Source: CAYNTG01 sp964400105 (GTDB lineage: Bacteria; UBP14; UBA6098). From it: a stretch of 35,496 nt of DNA. The notes under the pieces were generated by a model. That model worked only from the letters and a program-made list of their open reading frames with translations. It was not told the origin of the DNA and ran no database searches. Where the stretch lies: assembly GCA_964400105.1 (NCBI GenBank), contig CAYNTG010000019.1, positions 1-35,496 on the forward strand. Direction: 5' to 3'. The position numbers were made by a program, and so were the translations under genes. Numbering within the stretch: the first letter of the stretch is position 1; every line of letters starts with the position of its first letter. Below are positions 17,365-24,395 of the stretch, piece after piece.

Positions 17365-18162
17365 ATGAACGAACACATAGTAAAAGCTCTCGACATCATC
17401 GAGGATGGTTTGCTTATAGTCAACAAAGACTATCAAATCGAATACTGCAACAAACCCGCGCAAAAACTACTTCGGCAGGATAGTCTGCTCGGCAAACAGT
17501 CATACGAAGCGATATGGGGTCGCAAAACCATGGAGGGGAAATCGCCGAGTTTCATGTCGTTCGAGACCGACGAGGTAGCCAGCGCCGAACGTATATTCGA
17601 AGACGGCACATGCCTTTTGGTGCGTTCCCACCCGCTCGACAAAAATCATTTGGTGCTGACTATCTGGGATGTCAGCGATTATATTTCCCTCGAAAACCGC
17701 CTTAAAAGATCGGGCAACGACCCTACAACAAACTTTCGCACAAACAGCAGCTTTGGCGAGGAACTCGAAAAGGAGCTCGACCGTTCGAAACGCACACGTT
17801 CCAATCTGGTTCTTACCCTCATCGAGATAGGTTTCCCCGTTGTCGAATCCGAAGATACCCATACACAACTGCTTAAGGATATATCCGATATCATCGTCAC
17901 CACGGCACGCAATTACGACATGATATTTCGCCTTCACGGCGACACATTCGCAGTAATAATGCCCCATTGCGTCGAGGATGCCGCAAAAAAGACCAACGAG
18001 CGGATGCTCGAGATAATCCGTAAATCCATCGGTAACATCAACGTATCCATCGGAATCAGCGGCTCGGCCAGCGCATTCACTGGCCGCGATGTCATCCGGC
18101 TCGCGGAAAGGGCGCTATATGTCGCCAAGCACAAGGGCGGCAATACGAGCGTGATCGGATAA
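17365..18162 (+). CDS. PAS domain protein with degenerate GGDEF domain (first of tandem pair)
   Basis: 265 residues: a PAS sensor at about 1-115 (IIEDGLLIVNKDYQIEYCN, then LTIWDVSDYISLE) joined to a GGDEF-fold domain at about 120-265. The signature motif is HGDTF (191-195) instead of GGDEF, and the metal-binding aspartate region reads IEIGF instead of a DxDxFK-type motif. It is therefore unlikely to make cyclic di-GMP. It may act as a receptor or a partner domain. There is no membrane segment, so it is cytoplasmic. GGAGGA (17355-17360) lies four bases before the ATG. The paralogue at 18164 begins one base after this stop, so the two are an operon. Confidence 0.82.
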   Translation: MNEHIVKALDIIEDGLLIVNKDYQIEYCNKPAQKLLRQDSLLGKQSYEAIWGRKTMEGKSPSFMSFETDEVASAERIFEDGTCLLVRSHPLDKNHLVLTIWDVSDYISLENRLKRSGNDPTTNFRTNSSFGEELEKELDRSKRTRSNLVLTLIEIGFPVVESEDTHTQLLKDISDIIVTTARNYDMIFRLHGDTFAVIMPHCVEDAAKKTNERMLEIIRKSIGNINVSIGISGSASAFTGRDVIRLAERALYVAKHKGGNTSVIG

Positions 18163-18163
18163 T

Positions 18164-18970
18164 ATGGCAAACGAGGAATATAGCATTCTCAACGAACTCG
18201 AAATCGGCATCCTGATTGTCGATTCATCGAAACGAATCGAATATTGCAATCGAGCCGCAATCGATCTCCTCGGAAAATCCGGTGGAAAAGCCCAAAAATA
18301 CTGCTATGAATTGCTTTTTGGGAAGGAAAGCCCATGCCAGAAATGTTTCGGGGATATTAAGGGACAAAATTCGGAGATAGTCGAGATCGAACTAGCCGAT
18401 CTCGACCGCTTCGTCGAGATTTCCGTAAAAAAAATCGCCGCCGGTCGAATCCTCATCCAACTTTCCGATATCACAACACAAAATCGGCTGCGGGAAGAGC
18501 TTAATAAATCCATCATCTCTGATCAGTCGAGCGGCCTGCTCAAAAGGAACCTTATATACAACCATCTTCAGAGCGAGATGACCCATTCACGCCGTTTCGG
18601 CAGAAATTTAGGCTTTATAATGCTCCGCGTCAGCGACCTCTCAAACCCCGGTATCAACAGCGTCTCGAAGATCGTCGCGCGTATCCTTCGAGGCATCGGC
18701 GAGATACTCGGCAACGACACCCGCGCTTACGATCTCTCATATCGATTCGGCCGGGACACGTTCGCCGTGATCCTTCCTGACGAAAACCTCGAAGGCACGC
18801 TTACCGTTTCCAATAGGCTTTACTCGAAAATAAAGAACCTTGGGATCCAACGCGCCCGAATAGGCGTCTCGACTATGGGATCCACGACCTCTCCAGAAGA
18901 GATCATCGAAGCAGCACAGCGTGCGCTCTATGTCGCAGAACACTCCGACAATTCCGTCGCTGCGATATAA
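18164..18970 (+). CDS. PAS domain protein with degenerate GGDEF domain (second of tandem pair)
   Basis: 268 residues with the same architecture as its neighbour: PAS at about 1-115 and GGDEF fold at about 120-268. The motif here is GRDTF (196-200), and the usual metal-site segment reads RVSDLSN, so cyclase activity is unlikely. The PAS part carries a Cys-x-x-Cys pair (Cys58, Cys61 in SPCQKCFG) absent from the first copy. Such cysteines in PAS domains can be redox or metal sensitive; this is inference. Both copies end in RALYVA, a conserved GGDEF-fold ending. Arising by tandem duplication is the simplest explanation, followed by divergence. No plus-strand terminator was found after it. Confidence 0.82.
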   Translation: MANEEYSILNELEIGILIVDSSKRIEYCNRAAIDLLGKSGGKAQKYCYELLFGKESPCQKCFGDIKGQNSEIVEIELADLDRFVEISVKKIAAGRILIQLSDITTQNRLREELNKSIISDQSSGLLKRNLIYNHLQSEMTHSRRFGRNLGFIMLRVSDLSNPGINSVSKIVARILRGIGEILGNDTRAYDLSYRFGRDTFAVILPDENLEGTLTVSNRLYSKIKNLGIQRARIGVSTMGSTTSPEEIIEAAQRALYVAEHSDNSVAAI

Positions 18971-19466
18971 CCCATCGCACCACGAGTCGGTAGAACCGAC
19001 AACCGAGGCAGACCCAACGACTGCGGTTGAATTATGCGCCATTCGTGGTCTTCGTAGGCGACGATTTTCGCTTGAAACCCCGACCCAAAAGCGAATCCCG
19101 TAGGGTTGAGCAAGTTGCCTGTCGCCGCTGGCGACCGCCGTCACGATTTTTGCGTTTACTTCGTAAGCAAAAATCCCTACCCATCCCCTCTCCTCCCCCA
19201 CGCCGGCAACCACGCCAACTTGTCGGAAACCACGACCTCTACGCTCAGCGTTTTATTCTTCGACGGTGCGCACACCTATTATATTTTACATTATTTACCC
19301 ATTACCTAAATCGCCACTCTCTATCATAAAAAAACCCCGCCCATGAAAGAGCGGGGTTGTCTGGGGAGAGCCATTTGTTTAGGTTTCGTAATGGAGGGTC
19401 TCCCGTGGGGTTTCTCCACGAGTTCCAAGACCTAGGGCCGTATGGCCTTCGGTCACAGACCCACCC
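18971..19466. other. Gene-free convergent intergenic region rich in inverted repeats
   Basis: No supported gene in 496 bases between the convergent PAS-GGDEF pair and the VWA gene. The part at 18986-19174 holds a run of hairpins described in the findings. The terminator of the VWA gene is at 19328-19358. Between that terminator and the VWA stop lie further paired segments: CGTGG/CCACG (19404-19420), and GACC/GGTC enclosing GGCC/GGCC (19429-19454), which would form part of the VWA 3' untranslated region. Confidence 0.6.
19328..19358 (-). terminator. Rho-independent terminator of the secreted-protein operon
   Basis: On the minus strand, CCCCGC (19340-19335) pairs with GCGGGG (19356-19351), with two further A-T pairs, and seven T residues follow. 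It lies about 108 bases after the VWA stop codon. The plus strand lacks a T tract, so it is one-directional. Confidence 0.8.
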
Positions 19467-20699
19467 CTACTTTAAATACACGATTCTCTTTGTAACCGAT
19501 TCATCGCCTATGGTCGCCCGGACAAGATATACTCCGGAGCCGACTGATGCGGTTGGTTGCCACTGGCACGCGCCGGGAAACTCCGCAACAGGTCTGCCGT
19601 TTATATCGAATACCTCAATCTCTGCCACTTCCGGTGCGGAGATGGAAACCGCCGAGTTGAACGGATTCGGATAGGCGCTAATCATAAAATCCTTGGGGGT
19701 TGCAATCCCATCGCTAATGCCCAGCGAGGTTTTATAATTGAGCACGCCGATGTCCGGGAAATCGTCGGTATCCGTTCGCAATGTGATAACGTATGGCGAT
19801 GCTTCCGTAGGCAATCCGGTCAAATTCATCGTCCACGCGATATATATCTCATCGACGCCGACATATTCGGGGCCGGAAAGATCGATTATTCTCGGCCCGA
19901 AGGTCGTGAATTCCGGCAGCAGCCCAAGCTCGATCTCATCGAGATTATATCCGGCAAGGCCGGTTATCTTCGTTGACAAGGAATACGAGGTCATAATATC
20001 GCCGCGAACGTAGTCGAATACTGCTTCCCATGAGGCGGGCGACCGCGAACCGAGGACGAACGAGCATCCGCCGGTGGTGTCCGCGATCAGGTCGTAGATA
20101 CTGTCCGAATTAGGATAGCCGCCACCTGTGTATATATAAGATGTATAGACCAGAAATCCACTCTTTACAAGGAGGGTAATAAGATCATCGTGTGTGACGT
20201 CGGAATACCCGCTACCGTCGCCGGGGTAGTGGAAGCCTGCATCGGTAAACATGATTATTACACCCAAAGTTCCCGGCGCCCAGTCGTAAAGCGTCGCGGC
20301 GTCGTAGATTCCGTCGATTTGTGTTTCTGGCGTGTCGCCGCCGCCGTAAACTCCGGTAGCCGCAACCTGTGCCTGGAAAATAGCTACATCCGGGGTCATA
20401 TTGAATCCGGACGCGACGGTGTCGAAATCCCATGTGTTGGTGCCGTCACCAAAGGTCGTCGCGCCGAATCGGTAGCCGTAACCGGAATCGGCCAACGCAC
20501 TAGCGAAACCGGTTACATTATCCCTGACGCCCGCTATTGTCGCACCCATCGAACCGGAGGTGTCCATGACGAACACTACATCCACCGGGTCATCGAGGTC
20601 GCGTAATACCGTCTCGAAATCGATTGCAAACATCGCGCTCGATACTGCGAGAATCGCAATCATTGTAAATGCCCATCTTTTCACTTTTGTCGTTTTCAT
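19467..20699 (-). CDS. Secreted von Willebrand factor A protein with C-terminal sorting-type domain
   Basis: 410 residues. A signal peptide (basic KVKRW, core AFTMIAILAVSSAMFA) is followed by a VWA domain with a complete metal-ion adhesion site: DTSGS near residue 43, the threonine in GGDTPETQ, and the aspartate in MFTDAGFH. VWA domains bind protein ligands through a divalent metal. The last 80 residues begin ISAYPNPFNSAVSI and end GSGVYLVRATIGDESVTKRIVYLK, like the type A C-terminal domains recognised by type IX secretion; whether that system exists here is not shown. The ATG at 20699 is preferred over 20705 because GGAGG (20707-20711) is seven bases from the former and one base from the latter. 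It follows the 1130-residue gene by 40 bases and probably shares its transcript. Confidence 0.87.
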   Translation of the reverse strand: MKTTKVKRWAFTMIAILAVSSAMFAIDFETVLRDLDDPVDVVFVMDTSGSMGATIAGVRDNVTGFASALADSGYGYRFGATTFGDGTNTWDFDTVASGFNMTPDVAIFQAQVAATGVYGGGDTPETQIDGIYDAATLYDWAPGTLGVIIMFTDAGFHYPGDGSGYSDVTHDDLITLLVKSGFLVYTSYIYTGGGYPNSDSIYDLIADTTGGCSFVLGSRSPASWEAVFDYVRGDIMTSYSLSTKITGLAGYNLDEIELGLLPEFTTFGPRIIDLSGPEYVGVDEIYIAWTMNLTGLPTEASPYVITLRTDTDDFPDIGVLNYKTSLGISDGIATPKDFMISAYPNPFNSAVSISAPEVAEIEVFDINGRPVAEFPGACQWQPTASVGSGVYLVRATIGDESVTKRIVYLK

Positions 20700-20722
20700 T
20701 TTCATACCTCCAATTAGTGTAT

Positions 20723-20738
20723 GCCTTGTAAATAAGGC
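20723..20738 (-). other. Short hairpin between the two secreted-protein genes
   Basis: GCCTT and AAGGC pair across a six-base loop in the 40-base gap, with no T run on the minus strand. It may protect or attenuate the message, or be chance. Confidence 0.3.
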
Positions 20739-20739
20739 T

Positions 20740-23700
20740 TTATTTGATATAGAGCGCCTTTGCGCTGCGGCTCACGCCGCCCGATTTTATATTGATTAGA
20801 TAGGTTCCGCTCGGAAGATTCTCCGGATCCCAAACCGTAACATAATCGCCAGCCTTGAGATAGCGATCGACCATAGTGCTCACAACGCGACCGCTGATAT
20901 CGACCACATCGATCTGCACCTCACCGGCATCCGTAATCGAATAACCGACCGCGCAGGACGAGTTGAACGGGTTCGGCGTCAACGATTCAAGCTCGAACCA
21001 GTTCACGACTATTGGGTTCTCGGCAACCGAAGTCGTCGGAATCATTCCGATATCGAGGTTGAACTCCGCGCCATCGATATCGATCGCGCTGTATGCCAAC
21101 GACGAAACATATCCATTTCTGTCGGCATATACCCGATATGTCCCGGGCAAAAGGCAATCGATATTGTAATATCCCTCGAAATCGCTAACCGCAGCGCCGA
21201 CCGGTCGATCGGTCTCGACATCTACCGCATAGATGCGCACGCCACGAATTCCCACCGAAACGGCGCATCGACCCGTGCTGTCGCCCAGTATATATCCACA
21301 TAAGAACCTGTCGCCGCCGCCATATATCGGGATCAACTCGATATCGATGCCGATAACACCGGATGTCGTCAAGACAACCTCGGTGGCCCCGAAATAATCG
21401 AACGAACCGCCGTAAAATGCCGGGCAATAATCGTAGTGGAATGCCAGAACATAATAATCGCCGACCGGAACCAAAAGATTATAATCGCCCGTCGGGCCGG
21501 TAATGACCGCGTCCTGAATCTCGTCGTCCTCGCTCGAAATCGCTACGACATACGCCGCATCGATAGGACCGTCCGCCTCCTCCATGATCGTCCCGGAAAT
21601 CGAGGACAGCGAGGGGTAGGGGCCGCGCGGGATCATATGAAGCGTGTCGAGCGGTATCGTGTCGGGGTCGTCCACGGTAACGTATATCGGATCGGCCTCG
21701 AGGAAATCGAGCCTATCGAGATAGAAAATCGGTCGATACACGAAAATCGTATCGAAAGCGCCTATTGTATAGGTGCCCGGATAGACATCGAATGAATACT
21801 CTCCGTCGATATCGGTCGTATCGACCATCCCCGGAATCGGTCCGGCAAGGTAACCGAACAGAAGAACGATTATGCCACTTATTGAATCGCCGGAACCGGC
21901 ATCGACAACATGACCCACCAGATAATGCCTGTCCGAAACTGGGTCGCAGACCGTGAAACGAAGGTCCTCGACTCGCATGTTCGGGCCGCAATATTCTGAG
22001 GAAACCAAATCCGAAGCCGAGATAATGAGCGTTACGCTATCTCCCGGAACCAGAACGACACCGACATCCTCGAGATTGATCGTCAGATCGGGTTCTAGAT
22101 AATCGACTCCGGTATGGGATACGCCGAATGTTCCCTCGAGCGTCCCATCGACCATCACGACAACCGAGATGCTCGATTCATCGATCCCAGAATAGACATC
22201 GTGAATATTGTAGGTAACCTCGACACCACCCGTAAGAAGCGGCACCGTTGCGCCGTCGGCGGGATATATCGGGAACATCACCGGATCCGTAAGATCGATC
22301 CCGAACATGTGGAACTCGTCCAATACAAACGCGAAATAGGGGCCTTCGAGCCACGGTGTGCTCGGCGTGAAGACGACCGTATCGCCGAATACGGAGATTT
22401 CCGAATCGATCCCGACGATATACATCGAACCCATGATAATCAGTTCGAGGGCGTCCGGCACATAAGGCTCGACGCGGAATGTGAGAGGCTGGTATCCGCA
22501 CGCGCTCCAGACCGAATCCGGCGGCGTGAACCAGACCACATCGAAACTCCCAACAGAGTCTGGCATTGTGTAAAACCATGTCGTGCCGTGCGCACGGTTG
22601 CTGTCGCAATCGCTGATATGGAACCCGGCAAAAATCTCAGTGCTGTCGGGCCAATCCGTTGGGGGATCGTAAATTACCTCGACAACCGGCCAAGTGCTGA
22701 AATCGAAATCGACATCGCCCGGATCGAGGAAGATCGTATCTCTGGCACCCGTGTATGGAATATCGGTAAAGACAATTATTCCCTCGAAGGTCGTCGTATC
22801 GACGCAAAAGCTTGTGCAGGCCGGGTCTTCAGGCCCGAACACCATTTGAACCGGGACGTCGGAATCGACATCCATCGTTCCAGGCGCCGGAAGCACATTA
22901 TAGAAAGCGATGGAGCACACCCCATCAACAAGCGTGTAGAAATCTGTCTCGCCGATTTCTCTGTGCCCACCGCAATCGCTAAACGCAAAGTAAGCATTGA
23001 TCTCCGCGTCTAACGGCCAATCCGTTGGGGAATCGTAAATTACCTCGACTACCGGCCATGCGGAAAAGTCGAAATCGACATCGCCGCTACCGACAAATAT
23101 CGTATCCGAAGGCATTATCGGCCCGCCGCCGACATGGATCACACCCTCGAAGGTCGATGTATCGACGCAAAAGCTGTCGCAGCTTGAATCCGCCGGACCA
23201 AAGAACATGCTGATATCGGCATCGACCGGAACGCCCATGCTGCCATCTCTCGGATCAGAACCATAGAAAGCGATATCACAGTCCGTCGGGGTCGTCCCGG
23301 AATCCAGCCTCGTCCAGAACCAGGTCAAGCCGTGCGCGCGGTTGCTGTCACAATCGCTGATATAAAAGTCCGCAGATATATCCGCGCTGTCAGGCCAACC
23401 GAGAGGCGGCGTATAGATTATCTCGAATATTGGCCAATACATATCGTTCCAGTCAACATCGCTGGAACTCAGCAAAAGCGTATCGGTAAATCCCGGAGAG
23501 GCGATTATAATCTGCCCTTCAAAGCTCGATGTATCGCGGCAGAAGGAACAAGTAGTGTCATCTGGGCCGAATGTCATCGTTATCGGATAGTATGCATCCA
23601 AGACTGTAGCACCGGGCAAGGGATAAACACCATAGAATCCCATGTCGCAGTCCGTCGGCGTGCTGTCGGGAACGACATGGAAATAGATCGAGCCGTCGGC

Positions 23701-24132
23701 GTAATCGCTGTCGCAGTCGGCAATCACCCACCCACCATGGATTTCCGCGCCGGCGGGCCATCCGACCGGATAGGGACAGTGATACTCGATCCCGACATTC
23801 GGCACGTCGCCGAACCAGAACTCGACGTCGCCCGGGTCAAGCTCGACCGTGTCGCATGCCGCACCAGGCACGCAAACCATAAGCCATCCGCTAAAAGTCG
23901 TTGTGTCCCAACACATTGTGAGGCACGAGTCGCTCCGCGGCCCGAATACCATATTAATGCCGTGATCGACCGGAACGCCCGTCGCGCCCGACGGCGGCGT
24001 CACCTCGATAAATTCCGGGTCGCACAACTGCGCCAAAACAGGCGAACTTAATGCAATAAGTGCAAGAAGGACTAGAAGCGCACCCTTCATTCCAATTCGC
24101 GGTGAACTGATTTTTAAACCTTGTCCAAACAT
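20740..24132 (-). CDS. Large secreted protein with four four-cysteine repeats, carboxypeptidase-like repeats and a sorting-type C terminus
   Basis: 1130 residues, cell-surface or secreted. A long n-region and core (GALLVLLALIALSSPVLA) form the signal peptide. Four repeats of about 122 residues follow, starting at Cys37, Cys162, Cys285 and Cys406; each has a start cysteine, a close pair (C-x2/3-C before a DT[ST][ST]F motif) and a cysteine near the end. Residues about 530-750 look like further beta-sandwich domains. Three carboxypeptidase-regulatory-like segments lie at about 755-840, 855-940 and 950-1040 (DIDGEYSFDVYPGTYTIGA and similar). The final 80 residues hold SLTPNPFNSS and end in SGGVSRSAKALYIK, like a type IX sorting domain. 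GGAGG (24140-24144) is seven bases before the ATG. The cysteine repeats resemble SbsA/Big-type beta sandwiches, but I do not recognise them as a named family. Adhesive or structural roles are likely. Confidence 0.85.
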   Translation of the reverse strand: MFGQGLKISSPRIGMKGALLVLLALIALSSPVLAQLCDPEFIEVTPPSGATGVPVDHGINMVFGPRSDSCLTMCWDTTTFSGWLMVCVPGAACDTVELDPGDVEFWFGDVPNVGIEYHCPYPVGWPAGAEIHGGWVIADCDSDYADGSIYFHVVPDSTPTDCDMGFYGVYPLPGATVLDAYYPITMTFGPDDTTCSFCRDTSSFEGQIIIASPGFTDTLLLSSSDVDWNDMYWPIFEIIYTPPLGWPDSADISADFYISDCDSNRAHGLTWFWTRLDSGTTPTDCDIAFYGSDPRDGSMGVPVDADISMFFGPADSSCDSFCVDTSTFEGVIHVGGGPIMPSDTIFVGSGDVDFDFSAWPVVEVIYDSPTDWPLDAEINAYFAFSDCGGHREIGETDFYTLVDGVCSIAFYNVLPAPGTMDVDSDVPVQMVFGPEDPACTSFCVDTTTFEGIIVFTDIPYTGARDTIFLDPGDVDFDFSTWPVVEVIYDPPTDWPDSTEIFAGFHISDCDSNRAHGTTWFYTMPDSVGSFDVVWFTPPDSVWSACGYQPLTFRVEPYVPDALELIIMGSMYIVGIDSEISVFGDTVVFTPSTPWLEGPYFAFVLDEFHMFGIDLTDPVMFPIYPADGATVPLLTGGVEVTYNIHDVYSGIDESSISVVVMVDGTLEGTFGVSHTGVDYLEPDLTINLEDVGVVLVPGDSVTLIISASDLVSSEYCGPNMRVEDLRFTVCDPVSDRHYLVGHVVDAGSGDSISGIIVLLFGYLAGPIPGMVDTTDIDGEYSFDVYPGTYTIGAFDTIFVYRPIFYLDRLDFLEADPIYVTVDDPDTIPLDTLHMIPRGPYPSLSSISGTIMEEADGPIDAAYVVAISSEDDEIQDAVITGPTGDYNLLVPVGDYYVLAFHYDYCPAFYGGSFDYFGATEVVLTTSGVIGIDIELIPIYGGGDRFLCGYILGDSTGRCAVSVGIRGVRIYAVDVETDRPVGAAVSDFEGYYNIDCLLPGTYRVYADRNGYVSSLAYSAIDIDGAEFNLDIGMIPTTSVAENPIVVNWFELESLTPNPFNSSCAVGYSITDAGEVQIDVVDISGRVVSTMVDRYLKAGDYVTVWDPENLPSGTYLINIKSGGVSRSAKALYIK

Positions 24133-24199
24133 CTTAAAACCTCCTTAAAAAATTTACTCGTCTCTCGATGGATAGTTACGCATGTTATATGCCAAATAT

Positions 24200-24217
24200 A
24201 GGATATTCCCATATCCT
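24200..24217. promoter_or_regulatory. Dyad AGGATAT-N4-ATATCCT upstream of the secreted operon
   Basis: A perfect seven-base inverted repeat with a four-base centre, 68 bases before the start codon at 24132. Its position suits an operator near the promoter. No convincing -35/-10 pair was found around it. Confidence 0.4.
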
Positions 24218-24280
24218 ACTGCATAACAAGGGGTTATAGCTTTATTGCCATTCGCATGTCGTCGATAAACCAGCCGTTTT

Positions 24281-24296
24281 GTTATAAAATAATAAC
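24281..24296. promoter_or_regulatory. GTTAT-N6-ATAAC dyad, copy 1
   Basis: GTTATAAAATAATAAC, a 5-6-5 inverted repeat about 150 bases upstream of the secreted-protein start. Two more copies with the same geometry follow at 24358 and 24380. Confidence 0.45.
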
Positions 24297-24357
24297 ACTA
24301 ATCAAAATATATACAAATAAGTCTCTATTATTCAATGTATTATGAAGAAATATATGT

Positions 24358-24373
24358 GTTATAAAAATATAAC
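24358..24373. promoter_or_regulatory. GTTAT-N6-ATAAC dyad, copy 2
   Basis: GTTATAAAAATATAAC, with arms symmetric for six bases (GTTATA/TATAAC). It lies just after the kinase-fusion stop codon and about 226 bases upstream of the secreted operon start. Confidence 0.45.
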
Positions 24374-24379
24374 ATAATT

Positions 24380-24395
24380 GTTATTTTTTAATAAC
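24380..24395. promoter_or_regulatory. GTTAT-N6-ATAAC dyad, copy 3
   Basis: GTTATTTTTTAATAAC overlaps the last codons and the stop of the kinase-fusion gene. It is 22 bases from copy 2, about two helical turns, so proteins on both would face the same side. Confidence 0.4.

Noticed and set aside
22114..23013. Plus-strand open frame of 299 codons opposite the secreted protein gene
   Set aside because: The codon bias of the real minus-strand gene leaves the opposite strand open. The translation is Arg/His-rich without domain features.
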